52,518 nt of DNA from Fragilaria crotonensis (GCA_022925895.1 JAKSYS010000438.1:1-52518), one strand, 5' to 3'. Shown: positions 41,452-52,450, numbered from the stretch's first letter. Numbers and translations: made by a program. Notes: generated from the sequence alone by a model not told the origin.

Positions 41452-42975
41452 CTAAGGAGAAGTTTCGATCGGGCAAAAGGGCGACTCGTAAATGTCGAAG
41501 TGCTCACTTTCGCAAATCGGAAAGGACGACAAGTCATATACCAAACCCTCCACACCAGTATTTCTCAACAGGACTGCCTTGTAACACCGATTGACACTTC
41601 CGTCGGGCTTGAAAAAGGGTTGCACAGGCCACTTCTGCTTGTTATAATAGTCGTTGTAGGCTGGAAGTTGGTCAAAGGTAAGAGCTCCTTTGCCCTTTGG
41701 TCCGGGGCATTCACCTGGCAAGGCTCCGCACGTCCACTGCCAGACCTTTGTTTCAAATTCGTCGTAGATTTTTGTGTCGCATGGGTAAATACCCACCCAA
41801 TCGTCAGGGAGTGGTGGGCGGCCTGGACCCTTGTCGAAGTCAAAGAACACGTCGATGGGTTCTCCGCAAACGAATGACGTCTTGAGGATTGACAGACATG
41901 GTGAGTCGGATGGGCTTGCGCTTGTGATATCGATTCCCGCACCGGAACTAGCAGCGCTTTCCGAGGGAACATCGGATGGAATGCTGGACGGCACCCCGGA
42001 TGGAATGCTCGACGGCAACCCGGATGGTGCTCCAGAAGGCGTGACCGACGGCGTGTCGGAAGGAATAGCTGATGGTTCGGAAGATGGAATAAGCGAAGGG
42101 AGCCCAGATGCAACAAGCGAAGGGAGCCCAGATGGAACAAGCGAAGGGAGCCCGGATGGAATAAGCGAAGGGAGCCCGGATGGAATGAGAGATGGAAGCC
42201 CAGATGAAATTAGCGAAGGAAGCCCGGATGGTGCTGATGATGGTTCACCGCTGGGAAGGTCTGCTCCTGATACATCAACGGTGTTGGAGCTCGAAGCGCC
42301 AAGGTCAGAGGGAATATCTGATGGAATGCTGGACGGCAGGCTGGAGGGTTCCCCGGAGGGAATGAGAGATGGAAGCCCGGATGGTGCTGCTGACGGAACG
42401 CTGCTGGGAAACGCGCTTGCAGCAGAGCCATCGCTACCTGCGCTCGTATCACCACCACCGTTCCAGTCATCACTGTCAGGCAGAAGTGCCGTGCAGTTAT
42501 TTCCAGCCAGAACCTTGAATGGACCAAATTGATCGCCAGCCACCAGCGGAGCTTTATACGACGTATCAATGCTGCATATTCCAGTACCTCCCCACATGAA
42601 GTACGAGTCCTTGCGGAAAGGTCCCTTGACTGTAAAAATAGTTCCTTCCTCAAGAGTTCCGAAGCGTTGGAAGTCGCCAGTAGTTGTCATGATTTGGAGG
42701 CTTGTGGCATCCACCACGGTGGTTGCCTTGCATGAGATAAAGCCTGTATGCTGATAGAGGGAATCGGCGGCCAGAAGTGAGAACTGGAAGGTCAGGGATT
42801 CGGGGTGGGCCTTGTTCTCCTTTGAACAGATCTCACAATGCCCGTCTTCCAATGCGAAGCCTCCTTCTTTCTCTTTTAGCCCTCTGTTGCCTCTCAACGT
42901 GCGCTCCCGAGTCGCATTAACAAGAGGCAGTGTGATGGCGAAAGCCAGTGTTAACCGGATTAGGGGTACTTTCAT
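41452..42975 (-). CDS. Secreted PS-repeat surface protein
   Basis: 507 residues. ATG at 42975 was chosen because it begins a classical signal peptide (MKVPLIRLTLAFAITLPLVNA, cut near 21); the open frame extends further upstream but without an ATG. A Cys-containing N-terminal domain (C47-x2-C50, then ESLTFQFSLLA and a beta-rich region ending NNCTALLP) resembles domains of other diatom secreted proteins that I cannot name with certainty. The middle is about 170 residues of PS-G/S-x-PS repeats (PSGLPSLIPSGLPSL type), likely heavily O-glycosylated and extended. The C-terminal domain (CGEPIDVFFDF, DDWVGIYPCD, VWQWTCG) is SKICH- or Ig-like and Cys-rich. A role in the cell wall or adhesion is inferred from layout. 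The repeats create a long antisense open frame, which is not a gene. Confidence 0.82.
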   Translation of the reverse strand: MKVPLIRLTLAFAITLPLVNATRERTLRGNRGLKEKEGGFALEDGHCEICSKENKAHPESLTFQFSLLAADSLYQHTGFISCKATTVVDATSLQIMTTTGDFQRFGTLEEGTIFTVKGPFRKDSYFMWGGTGICSIDTSYKAPLVAGDQFGPFKVLAGNNCTALLPDSDDWNGGGDTSAGSDGSAASAFPSSVPSAAPSGLPSLIPSGEPSSLPSSIPSDIPSDLGASSSNTVDVSGADLPSGEPSSAPSGLPSLISSGLPSLIPSGLPSLIPSGLPSLVPSGLPSLVASGLPSLIPSSEPSAIPSDTPSVTPSGAPSGLPSSIPSGVPSSIPSDVPSESAASSGAGIDITSASPSDSPCLSILKTSFVCGEPIDVFFDFDKGPGRPPLPDDWVGIYPCDTKIYDEFETKVWQWTCGALPGECPGPKGKGALTFDQLPAYNDYYNKQKWPVQPFFKPDGSVNRCYKAVLLRNTGVEGLVYDLSSFPICESEHFDIYESPFCPIETSP

Positions 42976-44794
42976 ATTTGCTTTTCCTGGTGCCTTCGAC
43001 TTTGGTTTTATACGTTTGTGTGAATCCTTTTGTAACGATGGGCTGCAGCTAATCGTAACAACGTTGTTAAAGTTGTCCAAGCGCACTTCCGACTCTCGCT
43101 CAAGAAAGATTTGTGAGCGGCTGAATATCAAAGCACTATCGAATCATAATCGCACAAACCGAATCCTTTTCGGAATTTTCGGTTAATCGGCGATTTTCAT
43201 GTCACGAACTATCATTGCAGTGTGAAAAAAAGGCCGTTAGAAAGATTCCAACAGAGACAGTTGTCGGAAAATTCTGGGTGTAACAGATGCGCACCCCAAT
43301 CCCGTATCGGATGGTTGTGCTTGGAGCTTGGACTGTGAGTATGGATGCTCGCGTCCTTGCTTGTGGTCGTCATGTCGTCATCCACTCAGAGAACATCGGG
43401 ATACTCCTACTACCATAGCTGTACTGCAGTACTATCAACATAGATTTCACACTCTATAGACTCCGCTTGTGAGAAAACTGATGCAAGGAACGTCCGGCAA
43501 AAAACGGTTTTCTACTCGATCAAAGATAACTAAATTAATAGTTGCCAAACCTTTTGCATCCCAGCGGTTACTCCGAGTCACAAAGCATTCGGCAGGCGCG
43601 TCGAAAACGCTCCGCGGACCCGCGGATTGTCACTTTGTCACATCGTAACCAAAATGTAAATATGCAACAAATGTACTCCGAGTGTATGTGCGTATTTTAC
43701 GCGCCCGTGTTGAGGGTACGAATTATAGTATAAGAATACATGTATATGCACATATAAATTTCCGAAAAGTTAACGATTCACTCTGCCTCCACCTTCAATG
43801 CATTGGCAAACGACCAAATCGTTCATGACGTTGGGGTCTCGAATGAATGTGCATTTGCAGGCCATTGGAACTGAAACCGTGAAACAACGGCGAATGACAC
43901 TCCCACGTCGCATTTCCTTGTCTACGAACACGAAGTGCCCGCACCATTCCATTGTGTGGCAATTCGCCAAGGCCTGGGAACTTCACCCACATCGGATGTG
44001 AGATCAATGACGTGATGCGCACACAGAGCTATAATCGAACCAAAATGTCAGGAATCGAAGTTCCACTGTTGTGGCCACCATTGAAGCCGCTTTCAAAAGA
44101 CAGAATTAGCAATCTTGTACATACAGTAGTTGCGATGTATAATTCCTAGTTCCATTTGATGATGTAGCGTAACAATCAACACGACAACCCAACGTTGAAT
44201 ATACTACTGGACAACACCCTGGGATGCCGACTCCAAACTTGCAACACGACCGCAGCAAACCCAGGGACATACATACTGCAAGAGTCTATAATCTGCTTTC
44301 CAACCCCTGCAAGGCCTGCAATGTCCAATGGCGAAAGTGTCATGCCACCTAGACAGGCGAAATCTCGTTTCGTAGCATCATTCCTGACGTCCACTGTCGC
44401 ATTGGATGCTCTTCTGAGAATCAGCACATACATGCGCATTATAGTAAGGGATGGATGCGTTGTGTCGTACACCTGAGACATCGAACGCAAGTAATGTAGT
44501 ACGAATGACGATTCCATGCTGCAAGAGTTGTGCCACTTAGAAATGATCAAGGATTGCCATTGCCAAGGATTTACAAGGGATCATTCGACGACAAAACCCG
44601 CTCTTGTTCGTGCCACTGTTGCTGTCCACCGTTGGCGAAGGCGTTCCATGTGGAGAGGAGAACGGAGACCCGATGAACCAAAAACCTCTGACCAAACGCA
44701 TACGTCGGAAGGGCTCTCAATGCCCAGAAGGAGCTAGCAGATTAAGAGCCACCACCTGTGTATTTGCCGTAGAGTCTCTCGCTTTCTTCGACCA
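42976..44794. other. Long intergenic region, no supported gene
   Basis: The first part is the promoter side of the PS-repeat gene. Frames on both strands at 43770-44022 and 44176-44550 are short, overlap each other antisense and carry no motif I recognise. One minus-strand frame (43770-43970) has several Cys but no family match. I leave the span unassigned. Confidence 0.5.
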
Positions 44795-46071
44795 TCAGAT
44801 TGACTTGAGCCAGAAAATGGGTTTCGGCCCAGTGTAGCTGTCAAGTCCGCCTTTGTATGTTATTCCTTTACTCACGGGGATGGCTGAGTTTGGCAAGTCT
44901 TTGACGCACCGCACAATCAAATCCAGGTCGTCACGATGAATATCACTTAGCGTCAAATTCCAGATTCTGGAATCAGCATGACCATTGGTCCTGTATTTGT
45001 CGCGCAGCTCTGACGCCGTCTCAAAGAAGTTGTGAAAGTGATACGCCGCAACACCATAATTGCCGCCGTGCCTCATATCTGCAGCATTCGCTAGAGCGTA
45101 GCTGCCATTCCTCATGACATGTGCGGGGTAGCCTTGAGTGTGATTCCGGCCCCATCCAAACACTCGCTCTCCATGCATTCGTTTCGGTCGTCCCTTGGGA
45201 TTGCCAATGGACTCTATGCACTCACCAATCATGAACTCTGGATGGAACCAATAACTCTTGGCGACACAGTCGGGCGACCCCTCAAAGACCAAGGCAACAG
45301 TAGGAAGCCTGGGTGGACGGCAATCTTGACCAGGTTGGAACGCGGGTATATCGCATTGTTTTGCTGCCAACAAAAAGTCGCGGGTCATGGTTTCATCCAT
45401 ATCGGCCATGAATCCTACATCATTCTCTTTCATCCCGGCCTCTTTCCACCGTTTGAGAATCTGCTGCCGTTGAATCTCGTCACGATCCATCCCAATGGCA
45501 TGAACTGCAGTTCTTGATAACACGTCAAGAAATACGCGCGTTGTTGTCGTGGATGTAGATGATGAAGTGACATTGGGACCAAAGATACCACTGTGAATCA
45601 AATCATGACCTGCGTTCCCGGTGCAAATCGTAATGTCCGAGGAGTGTTGGTGTGAGTCCTGTCGCTCTCCACCAATGCCACCACGGCATACAGTTCATAC
45701 GCCTCGACCGCATGAATTCGAATGGCATTGTAACTTTCATTAGCCAGCACGGCGCCGAAGAATATGCGACGATCGTGTTGTCGACGATCCAGTTTGTTTG
45801 GATTGTTTGCCTTCGCTGACCCTGGCACATGTCTATTGTAGGTGAAATTGTACCTTTGACATCGTTCCGTCCGGTTGGCAGTGTCGAGAATGTCATATTG
45901 TTTCTGAAATATGGGATCAACGATGAAGTTGAGACTGCTGGTGTGTGTAGTCATGGTTCGGTTTAGTTGAGGTTGTAAAGTCTTGACCGATTCGAGCGAG
46001 CCGTACATGGAAAAGGCAGCAACAACAACCAACAACAGGGCCATGATCGAGTCCATTCGTTTCAGTCGCAT
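44795..46071 (-). CDS. GT17-like glycosyltransferase with one apparent frameshift
   Basis: It starts with ATG at 46071 and a type II signal anchor (MDSIMALLLVVVAAFSMYG), so a Golgi membrane protein is expected. The first frame (to 45598) ends with VVALVESDRTHTNTPRTLRF, the GT17 (beta-1,4-mannosyl-glycoprotein GlcNAc-transferase-like) pattern, and then meets TGA. The next frame (45601-44795) carries the DxDE-type motif FMADMDETMTRDFL, CRPPRLP, WFHPEFMIGECIE and an N-glycan-type tail. The two frames overlap by one base at 45601, so a single missing base would explain the break; no intron of workable length fits. It may be a young pseudogene or an assembly error. GT17 assignment is by motif pattern and not certain. 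Confidence 0.62.
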
Positions 46072-46346
46072 CCTGTGTAAAGAAGACTTCGTTGTCTTCC
46101 TTTCAACTTGATCACAATCGCGTTACAACATTACACACAGCTTGTTCTTTTGTTTAGCTCCTTTTGCCGCTGTTGCCACTGCTCTCGTTGCGCTAGCAGT
46201 GGTCACACTACGGACGAACGTCCTGGCAAACCTTCAATGGGAAGCGTACATCTTACATGGCGTGACGAATGGCTACTCCGAGTACTAATGAGAAAATCAT
46301 GTGCTTGTAGAATTAATGCGCGTCTATTCATAAAAGAGCACTTGCG

Positions 46347-46372
46347 CCAATTAGAATCCGCTGAAACGTCAT
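46347..46372 (+). promoter_or_regulatory. CCAAT plus CRE-like module upstream of the GT17-like gene
   Basis: A CCAATTAG box, a GAATCCGC core and an ACGTCAT box, matching 23 of 26 positions of the module at 30724-30749. It lies 276 bp upstream of the GT17-like ATG (minus strand) and about 660 bp from the plus-strand Cys-rich gene, in the shared divergent region. Confidence 0.5.
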
Positions 46373-47032
46373 CATGTTCGAGTGTCGCTAACGACTAGTA
46401 GTAGACCTACCGGTAGTACGTCTTATTACGGCAGAATACATGAAAAAAACAAACTGAAGAAGTGGCAGGAATATGCATAGAATCCGACGAAGTCCAAAGT
46501 GCATACCATATTACGTACAGCACAACTTATATGCGCAAAACAGACAGAAATGTTGACACGTGGTTGTACTGGCGTAATGTATCCTTCGTACCGGTACATT
46601 GGGTCTCAGGTACTTCGGTAAAAATGCGCGCTCTGCTCATCCGTGTGACCCCACGTCTGGGATCCTACTCCTACATAACAACGCACCTTGCGCAACGCAC
46701 CTCGCTCATCGCACCTCGCACCTTCTCATGACGGAGTAGCCGTAAGCAGTAACAACTTGATCTTTGGAATTGTTTTTCTCAAATTTCGTCGCCTCTGTTT
46801 ATACTTGGAGTACACCAAACGCATCCACCCGTGGTTACATGTACAGTTGGTTCGCAGTTGTTGAGATTGCATTCACCGATCACTGAGAGAAGCAACCCCT
46901 TTTCGTCCATCTTCTTCATCCATTGTGACCCAAAGAAGAACAAATACACATACAGGAGAACGGAGACCGACCGGTCGTTCGCCATCACACGATCTACGGT
47001 ACTGGAGTGCATCACAAGGAAAGACAAAGGAA
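46373..47032. other. Divergent intergenic region
   Basis: It separates the GT17-like gene from the Cys-rich gene. The frame of the latter is open upstream to a GTG at 46925, but the first ATG is at 47033. Repeated GCACCTCGC words occur at about 46690-46725, near the probable transcription start. No other gene is seen. Confidence 0.45.
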
Positions 47033-48706
47033 ATGCCACCTCCACCACCACCCTCCAAGTCCTATTTACTGGTCTTGGATACTGATAGTGAAGATGACGA
47101 CGACCAAAAGGAATCAATACGAAGACGCAGCAGTGCTGCAAGAGTCATGCTGCCAAACAATGTGACAAGAGAGAAGGTTGAACATCCCAACGAACGGGTC
47201 TACAACGATGATGAGTATAATGACAAGGATGTTGAAGCGGACGAGCCCACAACTATTATCCCCATTCATTCTTTAACTGCTTCGCCCGAACAACAACAAA
47301 ACGATGCATCGATTCTAATACCCTTGACGCAATCCTTCCAAAAGACGAACCTGATATCTCCCATCAAGAGTCTTGATCAAGATGACATCAATGGCGACAG
47401 TGATAATGACGACGAGAAGGATCAGGACCAAACTCAATCTGAAAGGTTGGGATCTTCCTCATCGTCGCAGCGCAGTACTTTGCAGGTACCATCGTCTCCA
47501 TCCAAACAATTGTCTGCTACCAACAGCAACGACAACAACGTCAATAACAAGAAACGCCGCAGACGACGTCATCGTGGAAACAACAAGACTTCAGCAACAG
47601 AAACCACAACGAACCTCAACAAGAAGAAGAATGTAACGTTCGGTACTGTACAGATTCGACGTTTCGAACGCACATTGGGAGGTGATGGTGTTCCTGCCGA
47701 TGGCGGATGGCCTCTGGGATTGGGAAGCATCATTCCGTACGACGAAAGTAACGGTAAGAACATGGAGGAGCCACCGATACCGGTCCACGAATACGATGAA
47801 CGTGTTCAACAAGAATTGCAACAACGATGGCGTGCACTGTTTCCAGAGGAACTGGAACAACACCTGCAACTTCCAGCCGTTTTAGAAACGAGACAGTGGG
47901 ATTATAAAAAGGAACGAAATCAAAAGGGAAACTCGATTCGAAATCCTCTCTTTGGATCCTTGACGGAAGACCAACGCAGCAATTTACTTGTTCATGGTAA
48001 GGTTCTCTCCAGCAAGTGCCCTCCGGTTTCTTCTTCTCCCGCAAATAACAACAACAACAAGAAAAAGAACTCGAACTCCAGCCAGGGAAGACCGCGTGCC
48101 AATTCGATGGAACAGCACTCGTCTCGTAACAATACTTCGACACTAACAACAAGGAGTGGAGGTACTGGCAATAACAACAACAACGTCAGTAGACCCCGAT
48201 CCCAATCCATCGATTACTTCAATGCAGGTCCGTTCGATCCCATCAATGTTCGACATATTCGGAATGAATTGGAAGAGTTACGGCACGAACGCAGTAAGAG
48301 TGATGAGGGTTGCTCGTGTCGAAAGTTACAAGTCAATTCCAAAAAAATGAGTGCCAGTAAGGTCAGGGAGGAGTTGCGCAAGCGACATGCTCTGCCCACC
48401 AGTACATCTTCACCCGCGACCACAACGACAAGACTGGAATTGGAAGACTTGTTGCGACGACTTGTGGAAGAGGAACCTTGTTGCTCATCCCAAAATGACT
48501 GTCCGTGTGTGAAGTATGGACTCGGTTGCCAAGCTGATGCCTGTTCTTGTTGGAATCATCGAGGTGGCGAGAAACCGAAGACTGTGATGGAGATCAAAGA
48601 GCGATGCCGTAACAAGTTTGGCATGTATGTGGTGGATTTGAATACATTCATCGGTACCGCAAATCCTTACTGTGTCAAGTCATCAGCGCCGCGTCATCAT
48701 GATTAA
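47033..48706 (+). CDS. CSRNP-like Cys-rich nuclear protein
   Basis: 557 residues from the first in-frame ATG at 47033 (a GTG at 46925 was rejected). Most of the N-terminal half is disordered, with acidic runs and a basic KKRRRRRHRGNN that looks like a nuclear localisation signal. Residues 197-232 read NVTFGTVQIRRFERTLGG, then GGWPLGLG. This is a V-x-F-x-x-V-...-R-x-LG motif, followed by Gly/Pro-rich residues, that resembles the start of CSRNP/AXUD1 proteins. The C-terminal half has C427-x-C429 and then a dense cluster, C483, C484, C490, C492, C499, C504 and C506 (CPCVKYGLGCQADACSCW), like a CXC zinc-binding domain. CSRNP proteins are DNA-binding transcription activators in animals; a similar role is inferred. 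Poly-Asn and Ser tracts are common. Confidence 0.72.
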   Translation: MPPPPPPSKSYLLVLDTDSEDDDDQKESIRRRSSAARVMLPNNVTREKVEHPNERVYNDDEYNDKDVEADEPTTIIPIHSLTASPEQQQNDASILIPLTQSFQKTNLISPIKSLDQDDINGDSDNDDEKDQDQTQSERLGSSSSSQRSTLQVPSSPSKQLSATNSNDNNVNNKKRRRRRHRGNNKTSATETTTNLNKKKNVTFGTVQIRRFERTLGGDGVPADGGWPLGLGSIIPYDESNGKNMEEPPIPVHEYDERVQQELQQRWRALFPEELEQHLQLPAVLETRQWDYKKERNQKGNSIRNPLFGSLTEDQRSNLLVHGKVLSSKCPPVSSSPANNNNNKKKNSNSSQGRPRANSMEQHSSRNNTSTLTTRSGGTGNNNNNVSRPRSQSIDYFNAGPFDPINVRHIRNELEELRHERSKSDEGCSCRKLQVNSKKMSASKVREELRKRHALPTSTSSPATTTTRLELEDLLRRLVEEEPCCSSQNDCPCVKYGLGCQADACSCWNHRGGEKPKTVMEIKERCRNKFGMYVVDLNTFIGTANPYCVKSSAPRHHD

Positions 48707-49267
48707 GTATAAGAATGCAGTAATCGGCGATTACACTATAGTCCATAGCCTACTTGCCGTAATCCTCCATTGCTCTGGGATTGGCAACTTCTACCTGGAG
48801 TAACACTGTTTCGTGATGTTTTAGGTTTCCTCAATAGAATTAAATTTGTTCTTTTAGAACCCGCGCTCCAGGTTTAGAAGGACGCTACTTGTTGCTTAAG
48901 CGACCAAATGTAGGGCATTAATCTTCGGCCAGAAAACGATGTGTGATCCAAGATGGTGCATCGTTGCTCTACGAAATTGAATAACGGCGCCTTTGGGGAC
49001 ACCATTTTTCACAACCAGCATAAACGTGCACAATTTGGAGATCGGCGCTAGCTAGGGTCTCATGTTAGACAAAGAGTTCTACCACTAGTTTCTAATGCTT
49101 TTTGGTGAGCCTCTCGATTTACAACAGCTTGTAGGTATGTACAGTATCGTAATGGTTGTCCAGTACCGCATGTATAATGTATAGTACTCGGAGCGGTGTT
49201 GAGCGAAAGGCATAGTAAACAAGTACAAGTAAGAGCATGTCTTATCGTTGGGAGTACACCGCCCCTC
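48707..49267. other. Intergenic, no gene seen
   Basis: About 560 bp between the Cys-rich gene and the second Harbinger element, with no coding frame or repeat that I can name. Confidence 0.55.
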
Positions 49268-49296
49268 TGATGTACCCTGGGTACATCGATGTACCC
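49268..49296 (+). repeat. Left end of Harbinger-2 with an 18-bp perfect palindrome
   Basis: TGATGTACC is followed by GGGTACATCGATGTACCC (49279-49296), which equals its own reverse complement. A related GTGTACCCTCTACATCG word follows near 49332. Probable transposase-binding region. Confidence 0.6.
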
Positions 49297-49466
49297 TTAA
49301 AAAAAAATTAAAATTTTGGCAATCTTTATCGTGTACCCTCTACATCGCAAGAATTTTTCAATTCTTATCTGAGTGTATCTTGTCTCGCCGTTTGTAACAT
49401 TAATATCTTTTCGATCATCATCCAAACAATAGAGTGTTTGGATCATCTTCTTCCTTGTCGTTAGTG

Positions 49467-50972
49467 ATGGACAGAGACAGCGATGGTGAAGATGACCTTG
49501 TCTGGAATGACGAGGACATGGCATTAATGGCTGTCGTTCAAGTTGTCGTGAATAACAACATGATGGTGTTATACAATTCCTTGTTGGCTCGTCACGAACA
49601 GGATGTCAGTGAGACGATTGAAGACATTCTGAGGCCTAATCAAGATTACCGACATTTACCAAGGAACACAAAAGCTGTTTTCCGTCATGATGAAGCCCTG
49701 AAATGCATTCAAAGGGATTACTTCGGAATTCCTGGGGATTTGACGACCCCAATTTTCAAGGAGAAAAGTTTTGAGATGATGTTTCGCTTGTCTCGCTCAC
49801 GTGTGCAAAGAATTTTTGATGATATTATGCAGACTAATCATCCGTTCTACGTTTCCAATGTTGATGCAACAGGCAAAAAGGGGGCGTCCCTGGAAGCAAA
49901 AGTACTTTTGCCGTTGAAAACCTTTGCGTACGGAGTGGCACCGCATGCGTTTTCGGATTACTTTCAAATGTCGAAGCCTCTAGCTGCAAAATGTTGCGAA
50001 GAATTTCCTGAGATCATGCACCGACTTTACTCCGAAGAATATCTGCGTATCCCTGATGCATGTGACATCAAGGATATTGTAAATCTACATGAGAAAGTGC
50101 ACGGTGTCCAAGGAATGCTCGGTTCGCTTGACTGCATGCATACAGGTTGGAAGAACTGTCCGAAGGCGTGGCAGGCTTCATTTAAGTCCGGAAAAGAAAG
50201 TGGTGGTCCGACAGTGGTGCTGGAGGCATTAGCTGATTACCATTTATGGTTTTGGCATGCCTCGTTTGGTTATGCGGGCTCGCTAAATGATTTGAATATA
50301 TTGAACTTGTCACCGTTGTTGGAGTCGTTGGTTGACGGTTCGTTTGTCGAGTTGGAGAAGTCCGCAAACTTTGTTCCATTTCAGGTTGCGGGTGACTCCT
50401 TTCAGCGATTGTTTGCGCTGGTGGATGGGATTTACCCACCATATTCCCGCTTTGTCAAGGCAATACAACTTCCGGTGACTGAATCCGAAAAGTACTTCAC
50501 TGCATGGCAGGAAGGTGCCAGAAAGGATATTGAGCGTGCCTTTGGAGTGCTGCAGGCACGCTTTCAAGTAATGTCACGCCCCTTTCACGGGCATTCGCTG
50601 CAAAAAATAAGCAAGATTGTGTCGGCATGTTTGATCATGCATAATATGTGCATTGCAGACAGAGTAATGGACGGAAATGTCTACGCCGTCTACGATCCTA
50701 TGTACAATGGTGATGATGTCGACGACGAACGGCATATACTCGAGGAGGACCTCCTTCGTATTGAGGAGAACAACAATTGCGACGACGATGACGATTTGGT
50801 ACGAGCGGGTACACGTGGCCGTGCCCGAATAGGACTTGCAAACTCCGACAATGAATTTGTACAACAACATATGGTTGCTCGTCAAACTCATTGGCGTGGA
50901 CTTAATGACAGGAATGAACATGCTCGCCTTCATAGTGCACTTCTTCGGTCTAAAGGAGGACAAGAATACTAA
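49467..50972 (+). CDS. PIF/Harbinger DDE transposase, intact
   Basis: 501 residues from ATG at 49467 (a GTG at 49434 was rejected). The acidic N-terminus is followed by helices containing SFEMMFRLSRSRVQRIFDDI and a helix-turn-helix-like KTFAYGVAPHAFSDYFQMS. The catalytic triad is D222 (GSLDCMHTGWKNCP), D275 (GSLNDLNIL) and E356 (KDIERAFGVLQARF), at the spacing usual for the DDE_Tnp_4 family, with the closing LIMHNMCI helix. The acidic C-terminus ends in a basic region. With its triad complete and no stop or frameshift, it looks capable of catalysis. The stop lies 20 bp from the stop of the convergent Myb-like partner. Confidence 0.92.
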   Translation: MDRDSDGEDDLVWNDEDMALMAVVQVVVNNNMMVLYNSLLARHEQDVSETIEDILRPNQDYRHLPRNTKAVFRHDEALKCIQRDYFGIPGDLTTPIFKEKSFEMMFRLSRSRVQRIFDDIMQTNHPFYVSNVDATGKKGASLEAKVLLPLKTFAYGVAPHAFSDYFQMSKPLAAKCCEEFPEIMHRLYSEEYLRIPDACDIKDIVNLHEKVHGVQGMLGSLDCMHTGWKNCPKAWQASFKSGKESGGPTVVLEALADYHLWFWHASFGYAGSLNDLNILNLSPLLESLVDGSFVELEKSANFVPFQVAGDSFQRLFALVDGIYPPYSRFVKAIQLPVTESEKYFTAWQEGARKDIERAFGVLQARFQVMSRPFHGHSLQKISKIVSACLIMHNMCIADRVMDGNVYAVYDPMYNGDDVDDERHILEEDLLRIEENNNCDDDDDLVRAGTRGRARIGLANSDNEFVQQHMVARQTHWRGLNDRNEHARLHSALLRSKGGQEY

Positions 50973-50992
50973 ATTTAGTAGAAATATACTAG

Positions 50993-52334
50993 TCATTGCG
51001 AAAATACTGAATTAAAGTACTGGTTTACTTGAATTCTTGTTGTTCTACCTAGTAATACACGATCCTCGTCGTCGTCGTTGTCGTAAGGAGCACTATTCTT
51101 GTCCTCCTTTCCAGTTGAAGTAGTGTCTCCAACCTCGATGGCTGATGGTATTTCGGGGTTGTCAACCGAAGTGCTGGTGAAAAATGATTCCTCGTCTTGG
51201 ATTTTTGCCAGAAGGGCAAGCGCCTTCTCCTGTTGCCCACACGCGATGTACATGTCTGCCATTTTCATCCACTTGTCGTGCTTTCTGGCCGCCAAATCTT
51301 CACGCTTCATGGATGTATTGGCCTTGAAGGCTGCAACCAAGTCTTTGGTCACCGCAGACATATCGGCAAGAAACTCATTTGCGACATCGCCACTATTCCT
51401 GCCAGAGTCGATTGATGCTTTTGCCGCCGACGATCGTACCTTTTCCAACTTCTTTGCTTTTTTCATTCCAATTGGTCTTGGCAGTTCGCTACCCTGAGCT
51501 GGAACACTGTTATTCACGTTTTTTTTGTTCTGGCTCCCTGGAGTCCTAACGGCGACACTGCATTGATCACCGTCAGCATCGTCTGTGTCGAGGGCTTCGC
51601 AAGGTGAGTCAGCATTTGTTACACTTGTGACGCCGCCATTCCTCACCATCGGATCAAACTTCGGAAGCTTGTGCAAAACCGGCACACATTTGGCGTACTT
51701 AAAGGGTTCTCCAACCTCCGACAAGTACAAGTTTCCGGCTTCTTCAATGTACTTATCTTCATTCCATCCGCTTCTGTTGACCGACTTCAATTGTCGGTAA
51801 AATTTATTCCAGAGTTGAACACATTTGCTGATTTTCTTTTTCCAGCGCTGCTCAATTGATTCCTTAGTCCTCATAGGCATGTCAAGAGCATTGTCGGAGA
51901 AATGTTTTTGAGAAAGGATAAGGAATTTTTCATGAACTCGGGTCCAGAAGGTGTCAGCCTTCTGTCCGACACCTTTGATTGGATCCACCGACACATTGGT
52001 ATATGCACATGATATGAGAAAGTCTTCATCTTCTGAATAATTGGGCGGTTTCCCGCTGCCATTCTTGCCTTCAGAGGACACTGCCTTTTTTTTGGGAGGA
52101 GGAACTGACTTGTTCTTCTTTGGGGGAGGACAAGGAGATTCATCGCCAGACGAGGAGTCGGATGAATGCAGGATCCTAGTAGGCTTGGCGAGCGTTTTCT
52201 TGGTTGAGGACTTGTTGGTCTTGGATGCCACTCCTGCTGTTGTTGCTGCAACGTCCTTCAAAACGAGGCGAGCGGCGAACTGAAGAAGTAGTGGTGAGGA
52301 CGCTCGGAGGAGTTGGTGGAGGAGGAGTAGTCAT
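50993..52334 (-). CDS. Harbinger Myb/SANT-like partner with a homopolymer frameshift
   Basis: The main frame (52261 to 50993, about 420 residues) has a Ser/Lys/Pro-rich N-terminus and then a trihelix/SANT-like domain: NYSEDEDFLISCAYTNVSVD, ADTFWTRVHEKF, RTKESIEQRWKKKI and QLWNKFYRQLKSV. A basic region with KKAKKLEKVRSS and a helical end rich in Lys and Met follow. Such proteins help PIF/Harbinger transposases bind the element ends and enter the nucleus. No ATG opens this frame. An ATG at 52334 in the neighbouring frame gives MTTPPPPTPPSVL...RRSPR, and one base too many in the T4 run at 52260-52263 would account for the switch. An assembly or recent mutation error is likely. The C-terminus resembles plant NAM-associated domains. 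Confidence 0.75.
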
Positions 52335-52450
52335 TGTCGAGCAATTGTGATGCGAAGAAGTGCATGCCACACGAGGAACAAGTATGAAAACACAGTGAAA
52401 CGCCAGAAAAGATCACTGCACTTTCACCACCGGAGCAATTGATACAGTAC
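52335..52450. other. 5' untranslated side of the Myb-like gene
   Basis: Short stretch between the probable ATG at 52334 (minus strand) and the terminal motifs of Harbinger-2; nothing else seen. It should hold the promoter of the minus-strand gene. Confidence 0.4.

Noticed and set aside
41831-42532. 233-codon plus-strand open frame rich in SEGSPDG
   Set aside because: It is the antisense reading of the PS repeats, a common artefact of Ser/Pro-rich coding DNA.
44176-44550. Minus-strand 124-codon frame, with plus-strand frame 44195-44476
   Set aside because: The two overlap antisense and neither shows a known family motif.
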